Assembly (NCBI RefSeq): GCF_000378485.1
Contig: NZ_KB899966.1
Location: 186,001-250,000 of the forward strand
DNA: 64,000 bases
Origin: Flavobacterium rivuli WB 3.3-2 = DSM 21788
GTDB taxonomy: Bacteria; Bacteroidota; Bacteroidia; Flavobacteriales; Flavobacteriaceae
Direction: 5' to 3'
The number at the start of each line of letters is the position of its first letter. The first letter of the stretch is position 1. A program made the translations under genes and the position numbers. Positions 1 to 9,342 of this stretch are shown here, piece by piece. The notes under the pieces were generated by a model. The model was not told the DNA's origin, did no database searches, and saw nothing but the letters and a program-made list of their open reading frames with translations.

Positions 1-158
1 TAATGCACGATGGTTTTAAAAACCCTAAGTATGCCCCATGCCCCCTATTGGTAAATATGGTACGTGCCGGTAAGCTTGGAGTAAAATCGGGCGAAGGTTT
101 TTATGATTACAGCGAAAGTAAAAAGGCCGAAAAAGTAGCACGCCAGTTTACTAAATAG
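1..158 (+). CDS. 3-hydroxyacyl-CoA (3-hydroxybutyryl-CoA) dehydrogenase, C-terminal fragment
   Basis: The gene enters from outside the window and is read in the frame beginning at base 3; it ends at TAG 156-158. About 52 residues are visible. They contain the stretch [18 protein letters not shown], which is the typical end of the C-terminal (dimerisation) domain of NAD-dependent 3-hydroxyacyl-CoA dehydrogenases of fatty-acid/butanoate metabolism. The catalytic and NAD-binding parts lie upstream of the window, so substrate preference cannot be judged. It points the same way as the following genes, with about 120 bp between that include a dispersed repeat. Confidence 0.8.
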   Translation, partial: MHDGFKNPKYAPCPLLVNMVRAGKLGVKSGEGFYDYSESKKAEKVARQFTK

Positions 159-181
159 TCTAAGCAGCGGTATTTAGCTTA

Positions 182-217
182 TCATTCAAAGCGAAGTGCA
201 ACGAAGCGCAGAATCTC
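182..217 (-). repeat. Dispersed intergenic repeat (GAGATTCT type), copy 1
   Basis: Read on the minus strand this begins GAGATTCTGCGC and ends TTTGAATGA. It resembles a second copy at 62699-62738 (GAGATTCT ... GGAATAACA): same start, a CGCTxCGTT-like middle and a GAATxA end. Both lie between genes. I recognise the pattern as like the short dispersed repeats common between genes in Bacteroidota, but this is from memory and has not been searched. Confidence 0.45.
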
Positions 218-280
218 TATTTTTATTAAGTATATCAACTTCAAAAAACTTTGAACCTGAAACTTTAAACAACAAACCCC

Positions 281-1495
281 TTGGCAAAAATAGTCCCTTT
301 TAAAGCAGTACGCCCGGCACGCGATAAAGTGAGCCTGGTAACATCCCGTTCTTACGATGAATACAGCCCTGCAGAACTGGCCTCTCAGCTGGATTATAAC
401 CCTTTTTCTTTTCTTCATATATTAAACCCTGCCTACATTAACCTTCAAAAAGCTTCGGCAGAAACAAGGTTCAAATCGGTACGCACAAGATATGAGGAGT
501 TTAAGCACGAAGAGATATTAAACCAGGAAGATGCACCGGTATTTTATTTATACGAAATACAAAGTAAAAATCAGGTCTATTCAGGCATTATAGCAGGCAC
601 AGCTGTAGAAGATTATCAAAATAACGTTATAAAAAAACATGAAGATACTTTAGAGTACCGCGTAGAATATTTTAAAGATTACCTTCATCAAACAGGCTTT
701 AATACAGAGCCGGTACTCATAACGTATCCCGAAAATCTTGCTTTAAAAAAATGGATATCTACCCGCAAGCACAAGCGGCCTGTATATTTATTTTCGTCAC
801 TTAACCGCGACAAACACACGTTATGGCGCATAAAAGACGATGCCGAAATTGACTGGCTGCAACAACAATTTGCAGGTATGAAAAGCCTTTACATAGCCGA
901 TGGCCACCATCGCTCAGCTTCGGCAGAATTGCTTTATGAACAGGACAAAGCTTCAGGTAATGAAAACCTTAACTATTTTATGAGTTTTCTTATTTGCGAA
1001 ACCGACCTGAAGATATACGAATACAACCGCATTATCCGCGACCTTAACGGGCATACTAAAAAACAGTTTCTTACTGCACTTGCTAAAGATTTTACTGTTG
1101 AGAACAAGCACATGGAATTGTGGAAACCGGAAAAAAAATACCAGTTTGGGATGTATCTTGATGGAGAGTTTTATGCACTTAAATTAAAGGACACGAATTT
1201 TAGTTCAGTGCGCGAGGCGCTTGATGCACAGATACTTTATAACAAAGTACTTGAACCCTTACTTGCTATACACGATCTACGTAATGACGAGCGTATAGAG
1301 TATATTCCCGGAAGCAAGCCCATAACAGCCATTAAAGAAATTATAGACAGTGGCGACTACCAGGTAGGTTTTATATTGTTTCCTGCAAGCATACAGGAAA
1401 TAAAAGAACTTGCCGATAATAACCTTATTATGCCGCCTAAAAGCACGTATATTGAGCCTAAGTTCAGGAGTGGTTTGGTTGTGTATGAACTTTGA
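281..1495 (+). CDS. DUF1015 family protein
   Basis: This 404-residue soluble protein matches the DUF1015 family (uncharacterised, HprK-related in older annotation) in length and in its N-terminus (IVPFKAVRPARDKV), with a central ADGHHRSAS motif and a conserved C-terminal MPPKSTYIEPKFRSGL. The biochemical role of the family is not established. In Flavobacteriaceae it is often next to a 3-hydroxybutyryl-CoA dehydrogenase gene, as here. The start is TTG at 281; no ATG lies between the upstream stop and the conserved N-terminus, so TTG is the credible start. Confidence 0.85.
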   Translation: MAKIVPFKAVRPARDKVSLVTSRSYDEYSPAELASQLDYNPFSFLHILNPAYINLQKASAETRFKSVRTRYEEFKHEEILNQEDAPVFYLYEIQSKNQVYSGIIAGTAVEDYQNNVIKKHEDTLEYRVEYFKDYLHQTGFNTEPVLITYPENLALKKWISTRKHKRPVYLFSSLNRDKHTLWRIKDDAEIDWLQQQFAGMKSLYIADGHHRSASAELLYEQDKASGNENLNYFMSFLICETDLKIYEYNRIIRDLNGHTKKQFLTALAKDFTVENKHMELWKPEKKYQFGMYLDGEFYALKLKDTNFSSVREALDAQILYNKVLEPLLAIHDLRNDERIEYIPGSKPITAIKEIIDSGDYQVGFILFPASIQEIKELADNNLIMPPKSTYIEPKFRSGLVVYEL

Positions 1496-1562
1496 TAAGA
1501 TTTCAGAATGTAGATTTCAGATTTTGATGCTCCTTAAAGCAACATGCTATAAATAAAAATAA

Positions 1563-2225
1563 ATGTCAATACAAAATAACCTACTCGAAATAAAAAACGA
1601 CCTTCCGGGGCATGTTACACTCGTAGCTGTTTCTAAAACAAAACCTGTACCTGATTTGATGGAGGCTTATGATGCAGGGCAACGCATTTTTGGCGAGAAC
1701 AAGATACAGGAAATGGCAGATAAGCATGAGCAGATGCCAAAGGATATTGAGTGGCACATGATTGGGCATGTACAAAGCAATAAGGTAAAATACATGGCGC
1801 CATTCGTGAGCCTCGTTCATGGTGTGGACAGCCTGAAACTATTGGCCGAAATTAATAAACAGGCTGCTAAAAATGGCAGGATTATTGCCTGTTTATTGCA
1901 GATGCATATAGCAGAAGAAGACTCTAAATTTGGCTTAGATGAAAGCGAACTGCAGCAATTGTTAGAGTCGGAGGAATTTAAGCACATGGAAAACATTAGG
2001 GTAACCGGCCTTATGGGCATGGCTACATTTACGGATGATGAAACGCAGGTAACTAAAGAATTTACGCGTCTTAAAGCTATTTTTGACAGCCTTAATGAGT
2101 TGCCAACAACTAATAACTTACAGCCATCAACATTATCAATGGGCATGAGCGGCGATTACAAAATTGCGATTGACTGCGGCAGTACCATGGTAAGAATTGG
2201 CAGCAGTATTTTTGGCAGCAGATAG
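1563..2225 (+). CDS. yggS: YggS family pyridoxal-phosphate homeostasis protein
   Basis: This 220-residue protein is a single PLP-binding TIM-barrel of the YggS/PROSC family, which buffers cytosolic PLP and has no known catalytic turnover. VAVSKTKP holds the PLP-binding lysine (K25), FGENKIQE follows, and the C-terminal SMGMSGDYKIAIDCGSTMVRIGSSIFG is the family signature for phosphate binding. The length is normal. It lies 67 bp after the DUF1015 gene and in the same direction, so they could share a transcript. Confidence 0.93.
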   Translation: MSIQNNLLEIKNDLPGHVTLVAVSKTKPVPDLMEAYDAGQRIFGENKIQEMADKHEQMPKDIEWHMIGHVQSNKVKYMAPFVSLVHGVDSLKLLAEINKQAAKNGRIIACLLQMHIAEEDSKFGLDESELQQLLESEEFKHMENIRVTGLMGMATFTDDETQVTKEFTRLKAIFDSLNELPTTNNLQPSTLSMGMSGDYKIAIDCGSTMVRIGSSIFGSR

Positions 2226-2312
2226 GTGGTTTGCATTTACGAACTTTGTATCTTTACATAAAGCAATAGCAAAAGTGTATTGCTTTTTAAACTTTTAACC
2301 TGAATAAGATAT

Positions 2313-3686
2313 TTGTACGCAATACTTGACATAGAAACGACGGGTGGACAATTTAATGAAGAGGGAATTACAGAGATTGCCATTTACAAATTTGACGGCC
2401 ACGAGGTTACAGACCAGTTTATAAGCCTTGTAAACCCCGAAAAAGAAATACAACCCTTTGTGGTTAAACTTACCGGTATTAATAATGCCATGCTGCGCAG
2501 CGCACCTAAGTTTTATGAGGTTGCAAAACGTATTATAGAAATTACAGAGGGATGCATTATTGTAGCCCATAATGCCCAGTTTGATTATCGCATTCTTCGT
2601 ACAGAGTTTGACAGGCTTGGTTATAATTTCGAACGTCAGTCGCTTTGTACGGTAGAGCTTTCACAAAAATTACTGCCTGAACAAACATCCCACAGCCTGG
2701 GCAAGCTTGTTCGCGCACTGGGTATACCCATGAGCGACAGGCACCGTGCCACCGGCGATGCTCTTGCTACGGTAGAATTATTTAAACTTCTTTTAGATAA
2801 AGATATAGAAAAAGAAATTGTAAAGGGCCTCGTAAAATCGGAGAATTCCCAACAAAAGAAAGGGCTTTCTACCAAGCTGCTTGATATGCTTAATAGCATA
2901 CCTGCCGTTACGGGTGTGTATTACATTTATAAAGAAAACGGCGAACTTATTTACATTGGCAAAAGCCGAAACATAAAAAAGCGTGTTAACCAGCATTTTA
3001 CAGGAACATCAAGGCGGTCTAAGCGCATACAAAAAGATGCTTTTACCGTTACTTACGAAGAAACCGGCAGCGAACTTATAGCCCTGCTTAAAGAATGCCA
3101 GGAAATAAAAGTAAACCAGCCGCTACTTAACCGTTCGCAAAAAAAGGCTACTTTTCCGTGGTCATTGTATGCTGCAAAAAACACCAATGGTTACATAGCG
3201 TTAAGCCTTACAAAAACTGATGGCCGTAAAAAAGAAATCATCTCATTTTCGGGTGCTGCCGAAGGTAAAAATGCGCTGATACGAATTACCGAAAAATATA
3301 ATCTGTGCCAAAAAATAAATGGCTTAGACCCTTCTGTTACAGATGCCTGCTTTCCTTATGGCACAGGTAATTGTAACGGCGGCTGTATAGGTGCAGAACT
3401 TCATACTGAATATAATGTTCGAGTGGGAGAATTTATAAGCTTTAATTCGTTTAACGGTCAAACCATGGCAATTATAGACCGTGGCCGGAAGGTTGACGAG
3501 CGCAGTGTGGTGCTTATAGAAAATGGCAAGTATATAGGCTATGGTTTTTATAAACTTAACTACCAGGTTAACAATCTTGATATACTTAAAAACATTCTTG
3601 TGCTTATGGAGGACAGTAAAGATGCTAAAAGTATAATAAGAGGGTATATAAGGAAAAAGAAAGATTTAAAAATACTGCACTTTTAA
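2313..3686 (+). CDS. DEDD exonuclease fused to GIY-YIG nuclease domain (DnaQ-UvrC/Cho-like)
   Basis: This 457-residue protein fuses two nuclease folds. Residues 1-165 are a DnaQ/epsilon-like 3'-5' exonuclease with DIETTG (D6, E8), HNAQFDYR (D91) and HRATGD (H144, D149), the DEDDh set. Residues about 195-280 are a GIY-YIG domain of the UvrC/Cho type (GVYYIY, then IYIGKS, R224). The last 180 residues include a CFPYGTGNCNGGC cysteine cluster seen in this family. It probably acts in DNA repair or processing, but no partner is evident. The start is TTG at 2313, next to the conserved MYAILDIETTGG. Confidence 0.88.
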   Translation: MYAILDIETTGGQFNEEGITEIAIYKFDGHEVTDQFISLVNPEKEIQPFVVKLTGINNAMLRSAPKFYEVAKRIIEITEGCIIVAHNAQFDYRILRTEFDRLGYNFERQSLCTVELSQKLLPEQTSHSLGKLVRALGIPMSDRHRATGDALATVELFKLLLDKDIEKEIVKGLVKSENSQQKKGLSTKLLDMLNSIPAVTGVYYIYKENGELIYIGKSRNIKKRVNQHFTGTSRRSKRIQKDAFTVTYEETGSELIALLKECQEIKVNQPLLNRSQKKATFPWSLYAAKNTNGYIALSLTKTDGRKKEIISFSGAAEGKNALIRITEKYNLCQKINGLDPSVTDACFPYGTGNCNGGCIGAELHTEYNVRVGEFISFNSFNGQTMAIIDRGRKVDERSVVLIENGKYIGYGFYKLNYQVNNLDILKNILVLMEDSKDAKSIIRGYIRKKKDLKILHF

Positions 3687-3707
3687 GCTATTTAGTATCT
3701 TTATGTA

Positions 3708-4544
3708 ATGCAGGAAAACCCACCCATAAACCGCGGAATGATTTCCGAAGATTTCCGGAAAAAGCTACATACTATAATTTATGAGGCAGATACCCGCGCA
3801 GGCAGGCTTTTTGACATTATATTGCTTTGTGTTATTTTTTTAAGCATTGTAGCCGTAATGCTGGAAAGTGTCGCCTCGATAAAAATTGTATACGGTCACC
3901 AGCTTGCTGTTATAGAATGGGTAATAACAATACTTTTTACCCTCGAATATATAGGCCGTGTTATTGCTGTTCGTGAACCATTACGTTACGTTTTTAGCTT
4001 TTACGGCATTGTAGATCTTTTGGCAACATTGCCTAAATATATCGGGCTTATGTTTCCCGGTACAGGTTTCCTTATTGCTATCAGGGCGATAAGGCTGCTA
4101 AGGGTTTTCAGGATACTAAAATTGCACAATTTTGTTGGGGCATCTAACCAGCTTGTTGAAGCTTTAAAGAAGAGCCGGACTAAAATAGCGGTTTTTCTGT
4201 TTAGCGTTGTAGTGCTTTGTGTTATAATGGGCACTTTAATGTATATGATAGAAGGCCCTGCAAGTGGTTTTACAAGTATACCTGTAAGCGTATACTGGAC
4301 AATTGTAACACTAACAACAGTGGGCTTTGGAGACATTACCCCACTTACCCCACTGGGGCAGTTTCTTTCTACAATTATTATGATAATGGGTTACGGCATT
4401 ATTGCTATACCCACTGGGCTTGTTACTGCTCAGTTTATGAACGAAAAAGCACACCTTAACACACAGGCATGCCCCAATTGCGGCACCCACCAGCACCGCG
4501 ACGACGCTAAGTTTTGTTATAATTGTGGCGCCAGCCTAAAATAA
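3708..4544 (+). CDS. Voltage-gated potassium channel with C-terminal zinc ribbon
   Basis: This 278-residue inner-membrane protein has the six-helix Kv layout: S1 near 35-52, S2 near 68-85, an S4-like helix with regularly spaced arginines (IRAIRLLRVFRILK, 125-138), S5 near 158-180, and a pore loop with the K+ filter TVGFGD (204-209) followed by S6. After S6 a short tail holds CPNC (255-258) and CYNC (270-273), a zinc-ribbon-like four-cysteine module of unknown purpose. Spacing to miaA is 3 bp, so the two are very likely co-transcribed. A TAtCTTTa element just before the ATG may act as an internal promoter. Confidence 0.87.
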   Translation: MQENPPINRGMISEDFRKKLHTIIYEADTRAGRLFDIILLCVIFLSIVAVMLESVASIKIVYGHQLAVIEWVITILFTLEYIGRVIAVREPLRYVFSFYGIVDLLATLPKYIGLMFPGTGFLIAIRAIRLLRVFRILKLHNFVGASNQLVEALKKSRTKIAVFLFSVVVLCVIMGTLMYMIEGPASGFTSIPVSVYWTIVTLTTVGFGDITPLTPLGQFLSTIIMIMGYGIIAIPTGLVTAQFMNEKAHLNTQACPNCGTHQHRDDAKFCYNCGASLK

Positions 4545-4547
4545 TCT

Positions 4548-5462
4548 ATGAACACCTCTCAAAAAAAATACCTTATTGCAGTAATAGGCCCTACCGCCAT
4601 TGGCAAAACAGCTCTGGCAATACAAATTGCGCAGCATTTTAACTGCGAAATCATTTCGGCAGACAGCAGGCAGTTTTTTATAGAAATGGCTATCGGTACA
4701 GCAGTACCTTCTGCCGAAGAACTCGCTGCAGCACCCCATAATTTTATACAAAATATTTCTGTTTTTGAAGAATATACGGTTGGCGACTTTGAGCGCGATG
4801 CCATTGCTAAACTTGCTGAATTGTTTTTGACTAATGACTATGCAGTACTTGTTGGTGGCTCTGGTTTATACATTGACGCCATACTAAAAGGTTTTGATGA
4901 TTTTCCCGATGTTGAACCAGACGTTCGCGAAAGCCTGAAAGCTAACTACGAATTACATGGTATTGAATATTTACAACAGCAGTTACAACTACTCGACCCT
5001 GTGCATTATGAAAAAGTTGCAAAGGAAAATCCGCAGCGTTTAATGCGCGCCTTAGAGGTTTGCATAGGCTCCGGCCGCCCTTACTCTTCTTTTTTAAACA
5101 TTAAAAAAAACAGCCGTACCTTTACCCCTGTAATCATTGGGCTTGAAGCCGGACGACAGCTCATGTACGACCGTATTAACCAGCGGGTAGACATTATGGT
5201 TGAGGCTGGGCTTATAGATGAAGCACGGGAATTATATCCGAATAAAAGCCTAAATGCCTTGCAAACCGTGGGCTATCGCGAATTGTTCAGCTACTTTGAT
5301 GGAGAGTTTACATTGCCCTTTGCTTTAGAGGAAATAAAAAAGAACACCCGCCGTTTCGCAAAAAGGCAGATGACTTGGTTTAAACGTACTGAAGGAGCTA
5401 AATGGTTTGACTTTAAAACACCATTAACCGAAATTATAAATTACATAGAAGAAAAAGTATAA
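4548..5462 (+). CDS. miaA: tRNA dimethylallyltransferase
   Basis: MiaA transfers a dimethylallyl group to A37 of tRNAs reading UNN codons. The 304-residue protein has the P-loop GPTAIGKT (14-21), the ISADSRQ motif, GGSGLYIDAI, and the C-terminal TRRFAKRQMTWF with the conserved RQ-T-WF pattern. Length is normal. Its stop codon overlaps the start of the next gene as TAATG, which implies translational coupling with the thioesterase. Confidence 0.96.
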   Translation: MNTSQKKYLIAVIGPTAIGKTALAIQIAQHFNCEIISADSRQFFIEMAIGTAVPSAEELAAAPHNFIQNISVFEEYTVGDFERDAIAKLAELFLTNDYAVLVGGSGLYIDAILKGFDDFPDVEPDVRESLKANYELHGIEYLQQQLQLLDPVHYEKVAKENPQRLMRALEVCIGSGRPYSSFLNIKKNSRTFTPVIIGLEAGRQLMYDRINQRVDIMVEAGLIDEARELYPNKSLNALQTVGYRELFSYFDGEFTLPFALEEIKKNTRRFAKRQMTWFKRTEGAKWFDFKTPLTEIINYIEEKV

Positions 5463-6202
5463 TGCCAATATCTCCAAATTTTACATCAGTATACTCACAC
5501 GACTGGGAAATAAACTTTTTGCAATGCACGCCCAACGGCTTACTTAAACATACCGAATTGTGTAATATACTGCAGCTTACTGCCGGTTACCATGCCGAAA
5601 TGGGTGGGATAAATTTTACCGATATGCAGCTGCATGACCAGGCATGGGTACTTAGCCGTATGCGTGTAGAAATTGACGAATTACCTAAATGGACAGAGAC
5701 AATTACTGTAACTACGTGGATATATGACTTGCAGGGATCACGTTCTATAAGGGCATTTGAGGTTCATGTGGGCGGACGTAAAATTATAGGGTCGGTTACA
5801 TACTGGGCGGTGTTTAATACTAAGCTTCGTAAAGCCGAAGCCCTCGCCCTGCCCCATGAGCATGTTGAAACATATCCAGAAAGAAAAGCAACTGAAGAAT
5901 CCTTCAAAAAAATAGATGTAAACCGGGAATTATTATTAAATAGTGAGCGTAAGGTAATGCTGTCTGACGTTGATATTGTGAACCATGCCAATAACGTGAA
6001 ATATTTGGAGTGGTGCCTTGACAATATAGATCCGCGCCCTATTTTAAAACAGCAATTAAAAAGTTTTGATATGAACTTTATGCGCGAACTTAAACTGGGC
6101 GATGCTGTGCAGTTATTTTCTGCTAAAGAAGACAATGCTACCATCTTTACCATTAATAAAGATGATAAGCCGTGCTTTGCTTTAGAACTTGACTGGAAGT
6201 AG
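5462..6202 (+). CDS. Acyl-ACP thioesterase family protein
   Basis: This 246-residue protein is a tandem hot-dog-fold thioesterase of the FatA/FatB-like (acyl-ACP thioesterase) family. The N-terminal half has HAEMGG and QAWVLSRM, and the second half contains the VNHANNVKYLEW segment, which carries the Asn/His active-site residues. It would release fatty acids from acyl carrier protein in the cytoplasm. It overlaps miaA by one base. No clear terminator was found in the 230 bp after it. Confidence 0.88.
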   Translation: MPISPNFTSVYSHDWEINFLQCTPNGLLKHTELCNILQLTAGYHAEMGGINFTDMQLHDQAWVLSRMRVEIDELPKWTETITVTTWIYDLQGSRSIRAFEVHVGGRKIIGSVTYWAVFNTKLRKAEALALPHEHVETYPERKATEESFKKIDVNRELLLNSERKVMLSDVDIVNHANNVKYLEWCLDNIDPRPILKQQLKSFDMNFMRELKLGDAVQLFSAKEDNATIFTINKDDKPCFALELDWK

Positions 6203-6435
6203 TTTTAGTCTCAGTCTCAGTTTTCTGTTTTCAGCTTTCTATGTTTAAGGATGGAATGCAGAAATGCATATTCAATTATGTATATTAAATAGATTGCTTT
6301 TTTATTAGATTCATACATAGTTATAATAAACAACAAAAAAGAGATTCTCCCTTACGTTGGAACAGCATCCTTTAAAGAAACGCTACCCAAGAGTAAAAAA
6401 AGAATCTCCTAAATTATATAAACAGTTGCCTGTTC

Positions 6436-7158
6436 TTATTTTTCTTCAGCTACTTTGTTTTTTACAACAAGCCTGAAACCTTCTCCGTGAATGTTTAGTA
6501 TCTCTACATCCTCATCTACTTTAAGGTATTTTCTCAGTTTAGCAATGTAAACGTCCATACTTCTTGAAGTAAAATAGTTGTCATCTCTCCAAATTTTAGT
6601 TAGAGCAAGTTCCCTTGGCATAAGGTCATTTTCATGCAGGGCAAGCATTTTTAACAATTCGTTTTCTTTTGGCGATAGCTTTATAGGCTCATCGTTTTCA
6701 AAAGTAAGGAAACGTAATTTAGAGTTCAGGTGCAATTTACCAATCTGGAATTCAAATTTAGAATTATCAGTTTTAGTTTCAGATGCCTTTCTCTGTATAA
6801 TAGCTTTAATTTTCATTAAAAGCACTTCAGAGTCAAACGGTTTATTAAGGTAATCATCTGCACCTACTTTATAACCTTTAAGCACATCTTCTTTCATAGA
6901 TTTTGCTGTAAGGAAAATAATAGGCACTTCTTTATTTTTTTCCCTTATTTCTCTTGCAAGGGTATATCCGTCTTTATAAGGCATCATTACATCAAGAATG
7001 CAAAGGTCGTAGTTGTCTTTTTTAAACTTCTCAAACCCTTCCATGCCATTTTTGGCTAATGTAACATCAAAATCATTAATTAAGAGATAATCTTTTAGTA
7101 CGGCTCCAAAGTTGGGATCATCCTCAACTAAAAGAATCTTTTTGTTTACTTCTTCCAT
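6436..7158 (-). CDS. OmpR-family response regulator (RprY-like)
   Basis: This 240-residue regulator has a receiver domain (1-125) with D13/D14, phospho-acceptor D56 (CILDVMMP) and K106 (NKPF), then a winged-helix OmpR/PhoB DNA-binding domain (about 140-230, including TSRSMDVYIAKLRKYL). It is encoded directly downstream of the histidine kinase gene with a 4-bp gap, so it is the cognate partner. The resemblance to Bacteroides RprY is from memory and the target genes are not evident. A short AACAG/CTGTT hairpin (6421-6434) follows the stop but has no T tract. Confidence 0.92.
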   Translation of the reverse strand: MEEVNKKILLVEDDPNFGAVLKDYLLINDFDVTLAKNGMEGFEKFKKDNYDLCILDVMMPYKDGYTLAREIREKNKEVPIIFLTAKSMKEDVLKGYKVGADDYLNKPFDSEVLLMKIKAIIQRKASETKTDNSKFEFQIGKLHLNSKLRFLTFENDEPIKLSPKENELLKMLALHENDLMPRELALTKIWRDDNYFTSRSMDVYIAKLRKYLKVDEDVEILNIHGEGFRLVVKNKVAEEK

Positions 7159-7162
7159 ATTT

Positions 7163-8686
7163 TTAATTTATTAGTGGCATTTTTATTATAAAGGTGCTAC
7201 CCTTTCCTTTCTCACTTTCTACATATATATGACTGCTGTGATCATCTACTATTCGTTTTACATAAGCAAGCCCCAGTCCGTGGCCTTTTACATTATGTAC
7301 ATCGCCGGTATGCTCCCTGTAAAACTTCTCAAAAATCCTTTTTTGGGTAGCTTTGCCCATACCCAGGCCATGATCTTTAATTTTTATCAAAATAAAATCC
7401 TTAACGTTCTCTGTAGATATATCTATAACAGGTTCGTCCGGCGAATATTTGATGGCATTATCCAGTATATTAACAAGAACGTTTGTAAAATGAACATCGT
7501 TTAACAATGTCGTGGTTCGCAGCGCATTAAAATGACGTGTAAGCGTTCCATGTCTTTCTTCAATTATTAAATCAACATGCTCAATTGCACCTTCAATCAC
7601 ATCGTGTATGTCTGCCTGCTCTTTATCAATGTCAAGCTCTTTCTTTTCGAGCCTCGATATTTGCAGTACATTTTCTACCTGGGAGTGCATACGCTTATTT
7701 TCGTCCCTTATCATTTGCAGGTAGCGCTGTACCTTCTCTTTATCGTCAAATATTTTTGGGTTTTTAATAGCATCCAGCGCCAGGTTAATAGTGGCAATGG
7801 GTGTTTTAAACTCATGGGTCATGTTATTAATAAAATCGGTCTTAATTTCCGATATATTTTTTTGTTTTATCAACTGGTTAATGGCACTTAAGTAAGCTAT
7901 AATTATTATAAGCGTAAATACCAGTGACAACGATGTTATGCCAACAATTGATGAGAAAATAAAAGTTTTCTTTTCAGGAAAGCTTACGATTATCTTGTAC
8001 CGGGTAGACCCTTCACTGTCTTCAAAAACCGGGTGGTCATACATTCCTGCTTCGTGCTTAAAATTTGCCGACCTTACTTTTGTAGAAAGGCTATTGTTGT
8101 AAATAGCAAACTCAAATGGTGTTTTAACGCCGCTTTGCTCTAACTCAGCGGCGATCATTTTTTGCAGTTTTCCTGTATTAATCCAGCTTTCAAGGTAATT
8201 ATACTCCCTATAGTCTTTAAGAAACCCTTCTATCTGAAAACGCAGCCATCTGTCGGCATCAGCGTTAACCTTGTTTTTTTTAGTATCCTGAGAAACATTA
8301 CTTCCTTTAGATTTTTTTCTTACAAGATCGTCTATCTTATCTTTATCAAAGAACACTTCATCATATTCTCTTGTAACCTGGTCAGAATATATTACAGTAT
8401 CATCGCCCTCTTTTACGGCCCTGTCATAAAACGGTAATAAATCAGCACGTAATGGTACACGACCCGTACTGTCTTTAAAACGACTGTAAGTCTTATAAAA
8501 CTCTTCGCCTTCCTGCTGCTCCAGTTTAAAAGCAACTTTGCTTAACACCTGCTGGATGTGGAATTTAAATTGTTCTTCGTTATTTTTAAGCGACGAGTTA
8601 ACCCAATATAGCTGTACAAGTATTATACCTATCAGCGATAGGCTCATAAAAAACACCAGTAAGCGAAATTTTGTTTTATTCATCAC
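7163..8686 (-). CDS. Membrane sensor histidine kinase (RprX-like)
   Basis: This 507-residue kinase has a first membrane helix (about 8-28), a periplasmic region to about 240, a second helix (about 243-268), then a HisKA domain with the H box MTHEFKTP (H291) and a HATPase_c domain with the N box (NILDNAIKYS), DHGLGMG and GHGLGLAYV. It should phosphorylate the regulator encoded 4 bp downstream. Two adjacent ATG codons (8686 and 8683) are possible starts. A TAAATTTG element (-7 type) lies at 8696-8689, unusually close to the start. Confidence 0.92.
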   Translation of the reverse strand: MMNKTKFRLLVFFMSLSLIGIILVQLYWVNSSLKNNEEQFKFHIQQVLSKVAFKLEQQEGEEFYKTYSRFKDSTGRVPLRADLLPFYDRAVKEGDDTVIYSDQVTREYDEVFFDKDKIDDLVRKKSKGSNVSQDTKKNKVNADADRWLRFQIEGFLKDYREYNYLESWINTGKLQKMIAAELEQSGVKTPFEFAIYNNSLSTKVRSANFKHEAGMYDHPVFEDSEGSTRYKIIVSFPEKKTFIFSSIVGITSLSLVFTLIIIIAYLSAINQLIKQKNISEIKTDFINNMTHEFKTPIATINLALDAIKNPKIFDDKEKVQRYLQMIRDENKRMHSQVENVLQISRLEKKELDIDKEQADIHDVIEGAIEHVDLIIEERHGTLTRHFNALRTTTLLNDVHFTNVLVNILDNAIKYSPDEPVIDISTENVKDFILIKIKDHGLGMGKATQKRIFEKFYREHTGDVHNVKGHGLGLAYVKRIVDDHSSHIYVESEKGKGSTFIIKMPLIN

Positions 8687-8742
8687 TACAAATTTAACAT
8701 TTTAACATTTACAGCTAAAAAATATTAACCAAATATTAACGC

Positions 8743-9342
8743 CTACCCCTTATTTATAACATTTTTTAAAAGATTATTAATGTCAACCACCTGTTCTTTA
8801 GCAGATTCCAAATCAATGTTATTTATCACGAAATTGCTCAGGGGTATCGTTTTTTGGTCATTCCACTGGTTTTCTATACGTTGCAGTACTTTTTCCCGGG
8901 TAACACCATCACGGTTCATCACTCTTTGTATGCGCACATCCGTTGGGGCAGTCACTAATATTATAAAATCGCAGTCTTTATAACTACCGCTTTCAAACAA
9001 AATTGCTGTTTCTTTAATAACAAAAAGTTTGCCACTATTTTGTAAAACCCAATCTTTAAAATGCTCTGCTACTTTAGGGTGTATTATACTATTTAGCTTT
9101 GCAAGCTGCTCTGGATTATTAAAAACAAGGGCTGCTATTTTTGCCTTATCAGGAATGCCCTCTGTAAGTATATCATTACCAAAAATTGCTATAAGTTCTT
9201 TAACCACATGAGGCATAAAAAGTATTTTTTTTGCCTCATCATCAGCAATATAAACCGGTATATCAAGTGCAGCAAAATAACCCGCAATGGTACTCTTACC
9301 ACTGCCAATACCCCCCGTAAGACCTATAATTTTTGGTTTCAT
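8743..9342 (-). CDS. coaE: Dephospho-CoA kinase
   Basis: CoaE phosphorylates dephospho-CoA in the last step of coenzyme A synthesis. The 199-residue protein has the P-loop GGIGSGKS (10-17), an IADDEAKKIL segment, a VKETAILFESG lid-region motif and VTAPTDVRIQRVMNRDG, all typical. Its start overlaps the stop of the upstream glycosyltransferase gene by one base, indicating an operon. Confidence 0.95.
   Translation of the reverse strand: MKPKIIGLTGGIGSGKSTIAGYFAALDIPVYIADDEAKKILFMPHVVKELIAIFGNDILTEGIPDKAKIAALVFNNPEQLAKLNSIIHPKVAEHFKDWVLQNSGKLFVIKETAILFESGSYKDCDFIILVTAPTDVRIQRVMNRDGVTREKVLQRIENQWNDQKTIPLSNFVINNIDLESAKEQVVDINNLLKNVINKG

Noticed and set aside
6341..6408. Inverted repeat GAGATTCT/AGAATCTC as a terminator after the thioesterase gene
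   Set aside because: The 52-nt loop and lack of a T tract make a terminator unlikely. It looks more like a piece of the dispersed repeat.
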